Of a DNA stretch of 64,000 bases, positions 52,480-62,273 are shown one piece after another. The DNA comes from Ambrosia x helenae (Eukaryota > Streptophyta > Magnoliopsida > Asterales > Asteraceae), in assembly GCA_030844895.1 (NCBI GenBank), contig CM061226.1:100291292-100355291 (forward strand). The letters run 5' to 3'. The notes under the pieces were generated by a model, which saw only the letters and a program-made list of their open reading frames with translations, did not search any database and had not been told where the DNA came from. Each line of letters starts with the position of its first letter. Within the stretch, counting starts at the first letter, position 1. Both the position numbers and the translations under genes were made by a program.

Positions 52480-54191
52480 TATATGTGCCCTATTATCATA
52501 AGGAAAAACAAAAATCATTTGTTCACTATATTCATGTTGCGGGTTTCACCAATTTCAATTTGCACCTATAATTCTGTTTTGAGTTCCTAAATTTCTGATC
52601 AAGATTAGTAGTTATCCTACGCTTTTAAGGTCCAAGCATAATTCATTAGTTCTTGTTTTCTGACGAATTTGGAAGCTTCATCTTGAGTTTTATTTCGGTT
52701 TTATTTCTACAAATTGGACTAGCTACGTTGTGAGTTTTTCCAATTATTTTTGCATATGATACTTTATTCATATTTAAATCATATAAAATCAAAATTTAAT
52801 TATTTTAATATGAAAATTTGAGTAAAAATATTTCATCATGTTAGAATCATGTTCACATTAGTTTTACTTTGTTTTATAATGTCTTTATATGATATCTCAT
52901 TTTTATGGAGTAAATTAACATTTAAACATATAAACTTCATAATAAATCGATTTTAATTACAAAATTTCTATAAAAATTATTTTGAGACCTTCTAGGTCAG
53001 TAGATACAGTTTCCATAGAGAACCTTATTTTCAAAACCATTTTATAATTTATTTCAAATTTATGACTTTTATATAAAATATTTAGTTTGTAAACTTAAAG
53101 TTATTCATTTTTTCATACCTCATTAATAATCAATAAAATTATTTATATTTAATATAATAAATATAAATGATTATATTTTAAGATTATTAAATTTATTTCT
53201 TTCATCATGACTTTTATTATATAACTTGGTTTATATTTCATAATATGAACCTAAGTTATACTCTTGATTTACCTCATGGATTCCTGTATTTTGTTCCTTA
53301 TAAACTATTAAATTGTTTTGGCGCATCATCCTTATATTAAACTTAAAACCCCCAAATTTAGACTAGACATCCTAGATGCCTTAGATTAGGAACCCTAGAC
53401 TCTTTTAAGCTTAGACACTTTTGTTGGAAACTTGAAACTTTAGGTTGAGACTTTGGGATTCGCCTCACATACATTCATAACGCTTAGAGGATAATTCAGC
53501 TTAGCGGATGTGAGTATATATTTTCCCCTTTTCATGTTTTACTCTTTTGGGGCTATTCATGTACACTATGACTAAATGTTATTCTTTCACTAAATGCAAT
53601 TCTCATGTGTGTTTGCGTTATGTTAATTTGTGTGTCTATGACTTGTCAAAATTATTAACCTTTGAGGACCTGCCATTTCAATGAATAGTACTATGGTATA
53701 TATCCCTTGTGACTCTGTTGAGAGACCTTGGTCATTGTCTTGTGATTCATTATACTCAAAAATGGTTTTCAAAGTTGTTGTCTGATTCTTGATTCTTGAT
53801 ACTTGATTCTTAGGGTTGATTTTGAACGGATATTACTTATTACATAATTGCAAATGGTACAACACATGTATTGCGAAACGTTTTTTATACTATATGTATT
53901 CAAAACAGAGTATGCTCACCAATACATTTTTTGTACTGACCTATAATATTTTCGTACATGTTTCAGGTTATTTTGAGACGCTTTTTAAGCTTTTGGAATT
54001 TATACTTAGATTTCTTATTCATTGTATTTCAGTTTATATTGTTACTTTGAATCATTGTATCTTTATATCTAATTTCAATGTAATAAACTATTTAATCAAT
54101 GTATCAATATTTACATTTTAGTACCATTAGCTATTGAACAATCGTCACTACGTGACACCTCGATGTTTCCGCCATCGGTTCGGGTGTTACA
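52059..54191 (+). mobile_element. Probable solo LTR G (2,133 bp)
   Basis: Perfect 10-bp terminal inverted repeats TGTAACACCC...GGGTGTTACA. Flanks AGTGT and ATTAT agree at only three of five positions, so there is no clean TSD: an old insertion or a recombinant. Its last part (CAATCGTCACTACGTG, CCGCCATCGGTT) is shared with the F LTR end. It holds a (TA)n run (52426-52474) and a predicted intron. Confidence 0.7.
53510..53966 (+). other. Predicted LTR intron (LTR G)
   Basis: Donor GCGGAT|GTGAGTATAT, TCCCC...TGGGGC hairpin, CTCACC, a weak stem, branch-point-like TACTGAC (ending 53940), CATG and acceptor TTTCAG|G. 457 nt, ending 225 bp before the LTR end. Confidence 0.55.
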
Positions 54192-54827
54192 ATTATAAGT
54201 GAGGAAGAAAAGTCTTATCATTGATTTGTGTATCGAATACGATTTTTAGGTCAATTGGATAGGGATGAGAGAAGTTATGGGACTTACCATAATCCTAATA
54301 TTGTTTTACTTAACAGTAACCTAAAACAATCTATAAATCCAATGCTAACACCATAATCCTAATATTGTTTTACTTAACAGTAACCATAAACGGAATGGAG
54401 AGAAGTTATGGGACTTACCACCATAATCAGGTCCTAATCAGAATTATAAACGGAATCCGGATCCCATAACTACTATAACCGCCACTGTATGAAGAACAAC
54501 AGCAGGACTTAGCGCCCACGATGCCATATGTACAACACATTCGACATTTGGATTCAAATAATATTTCTATAGAAACATGTATAATAACACTATTAAACAA
54601 AGAACACTAACATATCCAACCCCATAAATAAAATATCACATATATCTTTAAAAAAACACACAAACAACCACATACATCTAAAATCATATCCAGCCAAACG
54701 TAACCTAGTAACAAAGAAAGAATCAAATACTAAGCAAGATAAACTTTTGAAATATACCCTAATCAGCAAAACAAAAACAAAACAAAACAAACCCAAGTCA
54801 GCAAAATCAAACTATATATAATCATTC
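54192..54827 (+). other. Unassigned stretch with a local duplication
   Basis: No recognisable gene. A 36-bp block (ACCATAATCCTAATATTG...) occurs at 54286-54321 and 54350-54385, and GAGAGAAGTTATGGGACTTA occurs at about 54267 and 54398. The origin of this stretch, host or transposon, is not clear. Confidence 0.6.
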
Positions 54828-55034
54828 GACTTGCCTTGGTTCCGAAGGGTCCTTCGGGAAAATTGATATAAAAAATATCCCGACCCTAATTATTACACTA
54901 AAAGAAACAGATACCAGTAAACATCAATGTCAAAATAGTAAAAAACTAAAGTCTAAACCAATTAAAAGAGGTCCGAAGCTCAGCTTCAAGCTCCGCACGC
55001 TCGTGACCAGTGGCAATAGACATCACATCGAAAG
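54828..55034 (-). pseudogene. Fragment of cytochrome c oxidase subunit 5b gene
   Basis: Two exon-like pieces on the minus strand. The first (55034 to about 54975) reads DVMSIATGHERAELEAEL. The second (54885-54828), after an intron-like gap ending in TAATTAG|GG, reads GRDIFYINFPEGPFGTKA. Together they follow, in order and spacing, a conserved part of plant mitochondrial COX5b (nuclear-encoded subunit of respiratory complex IV). The first donor site is lost and no N-terminus or zinc-binding C-terminus is present, so it is a dead fragment. The recognition is from memory of the family, not a search. Confidence 0.65.
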
Positions 55035-55331
55035 GAAAAAGAACAATGAGACAAGGTCTCGTAAAGAAAAAAAAGAAAAGAGAAGCGGGGAATTTATGGA
55101 GGAATGAAGGAGACCTAATATTTATAACCTAAAAAATTATGGCAGGAATATTATAAAAGAGGCACATTGTAAATTTAGGAAGGTGGCAACATATTATAAG
55201 AAGGAACAATATTATTACCGAAGAATAGAGTCAACAACGGCGAGAGTCAGAAGTCGAATAAAGGAACACGACCATATTCAAAATAGAACAACTAAAACCC
55301 AAAACAAAATAATAACAACAATAATAATGAC

Positions 55332-55548
55332 CTGTATTGAGCAGAATACCAAAGGCATGTTGGTGAGCGACATCCATGGTGAAGTCACCGACAGAGAGAT
55401 TGGAAGGGGAGATGGCGTTCCAAGGAGCACTGGCGTCGAGTAGGGTTTTGACGATACTTGCGTGGCCGTGCTTGGCAGCGAGCATTAGAGGTGTCAGACC
55501 ATCTTCGTTGAAGTAGGTAACGTCGGCTCCTGATTCGATAAGAGTTCT
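55332..55548 (-). pseudogene. Ankyrin-repeat gene fragment (RMT2-like methyltransferase?)
   Basis: An exon on the minus strand reads RTLIESGADVTYFNEDGLT, PLMLAAKHGHASIVKTLLDA, then SAPWNAISPSNLSVGDFTMD and ends LLNTG at a good donor CAATACAG|GT (exon end 55332). It holds one clear ankyrin repeat (G-TPLMLAAKHGH-IVKTLL). The APWNA.SPSNLS.GDF stretch recalls plant ankyrin proteins with an RMT2-type arginine methyltransferase domain, but that assignment is from memory. Upstream, CCCTAG|AACT could be the acceptor. No catalytic exon is present nearby. It lies about 300 bp from the COX5b fragment on the same strand. Confidence 0.6.
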
Positions 55549-56432
55549 AGGGTTGTAGAGGGAGAAATGGATAGAGAATAAAAGATTATTAGGGTTTGGG
55601 GTGAGAAGAAGGGGATTATATATGATGATTGGTAGTTTTTATGTAATTTAATAAAAAAACAAAAAATAAAAAAAAAAAATTGCACCTTATTATGCCACGT
55701 GGCACATTCAAGGGAGGGTTGAGACCACCATTGAATGTCATGTCATCAAACATCAATTATTTTATATATATTAATAGAAATTTATGCAATGAAGAGGTAT
55801 GAAATTATCATGAAATTTACGCATTTAAAATATTTTATGGAAATAGTAATATGTCTTTAATCTATCATATATAAAATTGTTGTAGATATAAAAAAAATAA
55901 AATTGTATAAAATTTAGAATGGAAAGAAAAATAATCTACATCTACATCTACATCTACATCTACACTATATAATAAAAGAAAACACATAAGGGACACATGG
56001 CACTCCCTCATGAATTCTCTCATTTTCTTATTTAATTTAATACAATAAATTCAAATTTAATTATAATAATTGATTTGCAAAAGTATATTATAAATTTATT
56101 AAAATGAATTTTATTAATTATATTAATAATCATAGTTGTAACTAAAATCATTAATAAAAGAAAATACATGATTCTTTTTACAATATTTGATCTGTTATTC
56201 TAAGTTTAAAATTAAGTTTGTTACAATATTTGACAAATGATTATTAAGTTTTTTTTTTATTTTGGTCATTGTTTTAGATGTTAAACTATGCTCAACAAAT
56301 ACATATTAATTTTAATACTTAAAATTCAAAAGTCAAATAAACAAATTAAGAATAACACAATGCAATTAGTCAAGTTTTTTTGTGAGACTTTCATGTTGTT
56401 CAAAACAAATAAATAAAATAAATCAATCAACA
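55549..56432 (+). other. AT-rich spacer with (TCTACA)n and a Helitron-like motif
   Basis: No gene. At 55935-55962 there are about five TCTACA units running into TCTACACTATATAATAAAAG at 55959, which resembles the 5' terminus of plant Helitrons. No matching 3' hairpin and CTRR end was found, so it is only a hint. Confidence 0.4.
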
Positions 56433-56512
56433 TGTGACATCCGTCACTTTTATCACTATATATATATATATTTCGTACCTCCTATCTTGTACGTCACATT
56501 TTATCCTCATTT

Positions 56513-56543
<31 letters not shown>

Positions 56544-56789
56544 TTAACAATAATAATGATAATAATAAAAAAAATTTGGTTTGGACATTACATTAATCAA
56601 CCATCCTTCACCATTAACATAACCCAAACCAACCATCCCTTTACCCATCACATGAGCCCAAACATCAAGCCCAGACTCCTTCCCCTTCCCTAGTCTGCTG
56701 CTACTCGGTCCAGCCCAACACGTGAGCCCAAGGTCTGGCCCAAGCCCTCTCCTTTCCCTTTCTGTTTTAAACAAAAAAAAAAGAGTGCT

Positions 56790-56868
56790 CCAACCTGGAT
56801 TTGAACCCGGGCAGAGAGCCGGTTCGAACATAACCACACACACACAAACCATTTGAGCTATGGCTCAT
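56790..56868 (-). other. tRNA-like Pol III promoter module in F LTR (upstream copy)
   Basis: On the minus strand GAGCCATAGCTCAAATGG contains an A box and GGGTTCAAATCCAGG a canonical B box. Same strand and similar distance (about 360 bp) from the LTR start as the E module. Confidence 0.6.
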
Positions 56869-57182
56869 TCTTGTTTTAAACCCAACCCTAATTACATTTA
56901 ATGTCACACCCTCACATTTCCACGTGCGGGGTTTTACCGCGAGGCGCGTGACACACCAGGATCCAAGTCAACGGTCACAATAAACAACACTATATGATAC
57001 GTAAAAATGACATAATCAAACCATTAAGTTTTTCATAAATGATCCATCGCTGCGGAAGCGCAAAACTTAGTTACAACATGAAATCAAAAGTACGAACGTC
57101 TGAAAAATACTAAATGAGATGCACATTAATCCTAGACGCCGTGAGACTCCGTGCGCCTATCGACAGCTGCTACCTTAGCGAC

Positions 57183-57706
57183 CTGAGACAAACATGCTAA
57201 AAACGTCAGCAAATAATGCCGGTGAGTTCACAGGTTTTTAAGTAAAACGTTTCACGAACTTTTGTAAGACTATCATGATACTACCGACTGATGAAAACAC
57301 TCGTTAAACGTTTGAACTCCATAACGAACCTCCCAAACGAACCATCGCCCACCGCGGTTAACGAACTACCATCCCATGGTCAACGAACTACTATATCATA
57401 GCTAACGAACTACCATCCCATGGTCAACGAACTACTATATCATAGCTAACGAACTACCACATAAGGGCTAACGAACTACCGCACCACGGCTAACGAACTG
57501 CCACAACATAGGCCATATAATACAGAACATAAATGAATACCTTGAACCCAAATGAACACTCCCAAAAAATAGTGAATACATGAGTACCCAAAAACATAGT
57601 TGCCACGCCTTTTAGGAAAGACACATTTGACACACGTTAAAGAACACAGCATGTTTTCTACCCCGAAATCGTAAAACCAGTAAAAGAGTGGGGCCGTGAA
57701 ACTCAC
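57183..57706 (-). other. Predicted LTR intron (solo LTR D2)
   Basis: Minus strand: donor CTAAG|GTGAGTTTCACGG, GGCCCC...CGGGGT, ACTCACC, a short stem (GGCA/TGCT), GCTGACG, CATG and acceptor GTCTCAG|G. 524 nt; it is longer than the others because of the minisatellite at 57336-57514. Confidence 0.55.
57336..57514 (+). repeat. 22-bp minisatellite, about 8 units
   Basis: Units of 22 bp starting AACGAACTACC at 57360, 57382, 57404, 57426, 57448, 57470 and 57492, with a diverged unit before. The variable part alternates CATCCCATGG and TATATCATAG. Absent from the sister LTR D, so it expanded after they split. Confidence 0.92.
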
Positions 57707-58009
57707 CTTAGAGTGCGTCTTCTGGTAATTATAAATCCAGTACGTGTATGATAATCCCAACTAATGACAACCTATCAATGAGTTTACATAAGTGTGATGA
57801 CTATTAACCCGAAGGCTAACTAGTCCCCGATTGTCCAGATCTTGACTACGTGTGTTAAAAAGTGTGTTTAAACGTTAACCGGACATCCCGGACCGACCCG
57901 ACATCCCGTTGGTGACCCATTACATCAACTAGTCATGCACATAAGTTTAACACATAAGTTTCAAGCACCAAACACTTAGTTTGCATCAAAAATCTCATTT
58001 TAGTAATCG

Positions 58010-58200
58010 TAGGGTCGAATGTAGTTTTAAGCGGTCGAAGGAGGCCTTAAATGGTCGAATGTGGCTACCTTCGCCCATTTTCTCCCTCCTTTGCCCATTT
58101 GCAATACGTTCGACCAGTTAGTGACCAGGTTCGACCCTGGAGTCCCTCCTTCGCACCATCGACCGGTCGAAGGAGGCCAGGTTCGCCCCTGTTGTGCAAT
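58010..58200 (-). repeat. Motif cluster 1 of solo LTR D2
   Basis: Repeated GGTCGAAGGAGGCC, GGTCGAATG, TTCGACC and TTCGCCC in both orientations, about 1.1 kb from the left end. This is the same relative place as cluster 1 of D. Confidence 0.75.
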
Positions 58201-58967
58201 TTTTCCTAAAAACGCTTCAAACACATTCAAAACGACTCGAAACATCATCAAACACAGCAGTCAAGCATGGATAACTTATCCCTACAAAGCCCTACCGATT
58301 TTACACCAAAATCTAGTCGTTTTACAAGTTTCCCAAAATAGTAAATTATGGAGATGTCACATCATCATGCATGCAATCTTTACCCAATTAGGAAACTTTA
58401 TGAAATCAATCAATAATCAACTTAATATACTCAGATTACCATGAACAATAAATCCCCCAATCATATCCTTATCACTATCATCGTGAACAAGCCCTAGATC
58501 TAACCCAAAATCCCCAAAATGGATAAAACATCACCAATAATCAATTGTAACCTATCTCAATCATAAAACCTCATCAATAACAGTCCTAGATCATTGTTAT
58601 AACATCTATACAACAATCAATCATCAAACAATACATAACATCACATAAAACACCATTAACACATGTTAGTTTGTATGAAAACTCATTGTTTATGAATAGG
58701 TTTTGTTTAGAAAGACATTAGGAAGGTTTTTATCCATGAAAACATGTTTGTATCAGATCTGGACTCTTGGGGTTTAATAAAAACGAATTGGAATGCTTTA
58801 AAAATGATTTAGAATGAAGAACACACCTTTGATCTTTGTGTAGAAGATGTTTGTAGGTTAGATTATAGAAAACAAGGGCAAAAACTCCTTCCCCAATGTT
58901 TAAAGTTGCTAGAGAGTGTTTTGAGACGGTTAGGGTTTGTGAAATGGTGAAAAATGACAAAGTGTGG

Positions 58968-58975
58968 TATTTATA
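58968..58975 (-). promoter_or_regulatory. TATA box of solo LTR D2
   Basis: TATAAATA on the minus strand, directly downstream of motif cluster 2. Confidence 0.55.
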
Positions 58976-58984
58976 CTATGTCCA

Positions 58985-59165
58985 CATTCGCCCCTTTTCA
59001 ATGGGCGAATGAGCCCTCCTTCGACCCTTCTCAGGGTCGAATGAGTCCTTCTGTGGTCGAAGGAAATACTTTCCATCCCAGTTCCCAGGTTCGCCCCTTT
59101 ACAAGGGTCGAACCAAAGCAATTTGTCTCCTTCGACCCTTCGAAGTGGTCGAACCAGAGTCCCTT
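58985..59165 (-). repeat. Motif cluster 2 of solo LTR D2
   Basis: About ten TTCGCCC, TTCGACC, GGGTCGAA and GGTCGAAGG words in 180 bp, immediately upstream of the minus-strand TATA box. Same place as the CTAATCGCC cluster of D. Confidence 0.7.
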
Positions 59166-59809
59166 TTTAACTAGTTTTCCAGTTTGTCGTGTTTAACGCA
59201 TTCTAACACATCTTAACACATGAGCATGCAACCTTAGTCTATGTTTATCATATTTAAGCATGAATAATTATCTACACATCATTTAAACACATCTATGTAT
59301 ATAATCCACCACACGACCCATAATCTACACATATACTTAATTAGTTCATGTAATGTCACCAACAACGGAACCCGGTACCAGTGTATTACCAAAACGACTC
59401 CCAATGATCCTCCAGATCATTGTACCCTGGACCATCCTAACTTGACCCGACTCAACTAACCCAGTTAAGTTTGTTTGTAAACGTTTCTCGCTAAGGTAGA
59501 CTTATGTGTTCATAAAGTGTTGACCCAAACATGCCGGGTGTCACATTTAACCCCTTACACCTCTGATCCCTTCTCCTTCCTTGCTTGTCTCTACTGCGCG
59601 ACGACCAAGGGGCCAAAAAAAGGAAAGTCAACTCAAGCTGGAATTGTGGAACAATAAGCAACATTTAATGTTTCTAATTGACCGAAAATCATCAAACACG
59701 TATAATAAATACCTTAATTCGTGTAAACAGCCCCTAATCAAGCCTAATTTCCCGTTTTTTTTACCGAGCTCGATGCCATCATCAAGACTTTCCCTTTACA
59801 CGATATCAC

Positions 59810-59817
59810 TATAAATT
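59810..59817 (+). promoter_or_regulatory. TATA box of element F LTR
   Basis: TATAAATT in CACTATAAATTGGACG, matching the E LTR site. A perfect 10-bp hairpin follows about 185 bp downstream (60001-60029). Confidence 0.6.
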
Positions 59818-60000
59818 GGACGCCCCTTTCTGTCCTAAAAGTGCCGAAATCACTTCCCCTAATCTTAATTTTCTCTCAACCACTTCATGAAACTCGCAAT
59901 TTGATCTTGTTGACTTTTCAGTTGACTCATTCAATCAAGCCTATTAATCGAATTGTAAGTCTTTCTCTTTGGTTGGTTTTGTTTTTCAGTAGTCCACGAG

Positions 60001-60029
60001 CAATAGCCCCATCATTTCAGGGGCTATTG
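60001..60029 (+). other. Hairpin in presumed F leader
   Basis: CAATAGCCCC ... GGGGCTATTG, a perfect 10-bp stem with a 9-base loop, downstream of the TATA box and therefore probably in transcribed RNA. Confidence 0.7.
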
Positions 60030-60152
60030 GATGTTAATTAAGATTATTGAGCAAGCTAGGGTTCTTATGTTTTATTTGGGGAAGATGACCAAACCACGTA
60101 TATAATAAATGTTTTAAAAACTGAAACATATACAAATCTGATGTACAGACCA

Positions 60153-60220
60153 GTTGGTTGGGGTGTTTGGCTAAAGACATTGAACCGGCCAAGGGCCCAG
60201 GTTCGAGCCCCACAACCAAC
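60153..60220 (+). other. tRNA-like module in F LTR (downstream copy)
   Basis: GTTGGTTG at 60153-60160 pairs with CAACCAAC at 60213-60220 like an acceptor stem. TTTGGCTAAAGACATTG is A-box-like and GGTTCGAGCCC is a perfect B box. It is too irregular to call a tRNA gene; a tRNA-derived module or SINE piece. Confidence 0.55.
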
Positions 60221-61057
60221 AACATTTTTTTTACCTTTCTTATATATATATATATATATTTAACATATTATTTTTTTTAAAATAGTTTTTAAATACTAAA
60301 AGTGCTTATTAAATTCTACAAAAATTACTGTATGATCTTCTAATGGTAAAGTTCATTTTACAATTTTTAGTTTTTCAAAAATAAATTATTTAATATATAT
60401 TATTAATAATACAAGTTTATTCATTTATAATTATAAAATTCAATAAAAATATCTAAACGATTTTATTAAATCTCACAAAAATTATTCTAAACTTGTATAT
60501 CCTTAAACATTTCATAAATTATTTTTAATTCAGAAAAACTGTGCATTTTATATTTTTAATTAATTTTTGTTAGTTTTAATCATAAATAAATCATAATAAA
60601 TTCATTATTCAATATTTATGCACCAAAATTTTATATAAATTATTTCTAACTATCTAGAACTGAAATACAATTTTTAATTCAGAAATTCTTTAATTTAAAT
60701 ATTTTTAGATATTAAAGTTATATTTAGACAAGTTGAAATAAATAGATTATATATTCTATTTTCAAGAAAATAATTTTATAAAAATTATTTTCATACTTAA
60801 AACCATATGTTGTGACTATATTCAACTTAAAAATTTACAAAAAAGACTTTTATTTATTTATTCGTTAAATTTCTTATATTTAATAAACAATTTAATTATT
60901 AATCAAATAAATACTTATCCCCAATTCGAAACCCTAGAAATACATGTATCATAGAATTATTTCCCTTACACGCTATCAAATTCTTTAGGTTGATCCTTTG
61001 GGATAATTCCAACGCATATTTCGTTGTCCAGTTGAATTTCAAACTATTACGTGAACT

Positions 61058-61548
61058 GTGAGTATTACTTATCCCCTTTTTCGCTTTTACAACTTTTGGG
61101 GTGATTCATGCACAAGTATACAAAACCTTTATATTCATTTACACATACATTTTTATTCATTTACAATTCATATACGTGTCTTGTTTATCTTTGTGCTTAT
61201 GTTTGAACATGAACGTAGCTTACATACAAAATCATACATCTAGACATAACTTATGTTATGGTGCTCTTTACATACAGACGTAACTTATGTTACGGTGCTC
61301 ATTTAGACATAACTTATGTTATGGTGCTCTTTTAGACTTGACACGTGTTAGGGTGCTCATTATCAATTTCATCTTATCAACTTTACATTTGATCTTTGTC
61401 TTGTTTGGTTACTTGCGTGTTTATATAATGCCTTGGTGATACTAGACACATGAATTGTACTACTTTTCAAACTTATACTATATGTACAAAACTAAGTAGT
61501 ACTCACCAACATCATATGTTGACAAAATTATTTTCGTGCATGTTTCAG
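61058..61548 (+). other. Predicted LTR intron (element F)
   Basis: Donor GAACT|GTGAGTATTACTT, TCCCC...TGGGGTG, ACTCACC, hairpin CAACAT-CAT-ATGTTG, branch-point-like TGTTGAC (ending 61523), CATG and acceptor TTTCAG|G. 491 nt, in the LTR upstream of an open gag. Confidence 0.6.
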
Positions 61549-61887
61549 GATAAGCTGCTTGACGCTTCACATAGGACTTTGGACTTAGCTTAAATCAATC
61601 AATTATCTTTATTTTTGTTGTCTTGTATTTAATTTCACATGTTGTAAAACAATATTCAATAATCAAATATTTACATTTTAGTACCATGAGCTTTTGAACA
61701 ATCGTCACTACGTGGCACCTCGATGATTCCGCCATCGGTTGGTGCATAGAGATGGTGTCCTACAAGGATTGGAAAGTCTACATTATCATGGAACAGGAGC
61801 TGTAACTTTCATGAAGACACTCTTAGGCATGATGCCTACCCTTATTTTGCTCCTTCAAAGTTGTTGAGCTTTAATGAGTGTGATAGA

Positions 61888-62045
61888 ACACGTGCAATCT
61901 GGAAGGGTGGATGCCTGTACACTGGGTTTTCTGGCATAGGCAAGTATAGTGCATAAATCCAATAACGGACCTGTTATGCTTACCTGGGGATTCCTGGAGT
62001 GAGTGTCCACTTATAGGCTAAAGCATGTCTTCTTTGATCACCATT
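61888..62045 (+). other. Conserved leader block of gag-only elements (F copy)
   Basis: Counterpart of 105-290 in E. Shared words include ACACGTGCAATCTGG, GCATAAATCC and CACTTATAGGCTAAAGCATG. Non-coding in both. Confidence 0.6.
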
Positions 62046-62273
62046 GGGTTCAATTCCTTTGAAAAGTCAATGTTCTTGTTGGGCTTTACAGCTAGACAAG
62101 GGCACTCCAAGCATCTTATGCAAATTTTTCAATAATACTCTCTCATTTCATATACAATATTTTGTATTTCATGATTTTCATATATTACTTACAAATTCAT
62201 ACTTTCATAATCATCTGTACGGTTATACACTTACATTTTCTAATCTCATGATTATTCATTGACTGCCACATAA

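Larger units (their letters stand above)
56902..59545 (-). mobile_element. Solo LTR D2 (2,644 bp)
   Basis: TGTCACACCC...GGGTGTCACA with perfect TSD TTTAA (56897-56901 and 59546-59550), inside the F LTR. Sister of D. The TATA box on the minus strand (58968-58975) and the predicted intron give minus orientation. It carries two clusters of GGTCGAA / TTCGACC / TTCGCCC words (58010-58200 and 58985-59165) in the places where D has GGCGATTAG words, and a 22-bp minisatellite in its predicted intron. Confidence 0.9.
56433..61740 (+). repeat. Element F 5' LTR, split by solo LTR D2
   Basis: The likely start TGTGACATCC (56433) is set by analogy: the TATA box then falls about 730 bp in, as in E. D2 interrupts it at 56902-59545. 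It contains two tRNA-like modules, a TATA box and a predicted intron. The 3' end shares CAATCGTCACTACGTG and CCGCCATCGGTT with G, but the expected terminal GGTGTTACA-like bases and a normal primer site are missing, so the LTR/leader junction seems damaged. Confidence 0.6.

Noticed and set aside
52059..54191. G as the 3' LTR end of element E
   Set aside because: G has its own matching 10-bp ends (TGTAACACCC/GGGTGTTACA), while the E LTR starts TGTAACCTTATG, so they are different LTRs.
55959..56432. Helitron starting at TCTACACTATAT
   Set aside because: Only a 5'-like terminus is seen; no 3' hairpin plus CTRR, no Rep/helicase, and the gene fragments lie on the other side of it.
57336..57514. 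CRISPR-like array
   Set aside because: Units are contiguous 22-bp tandem copies without spacers, in a plant LTR; a minisatellite.
59957..59995. GTAAGTC...TTTTTCAG as a short intron in the F LTR
   Set aside because: The span is under 40 nt, too short for a plant intron. The donor could pair with the acceptor at 61548 but this is less well conserved than GTGAGT at 61058.
60153..60220. Functional tRNA gene
   Set aside because: A and B boxes and an acceptor-like stem are present, but D and anticodon arms do not fold well by eye.
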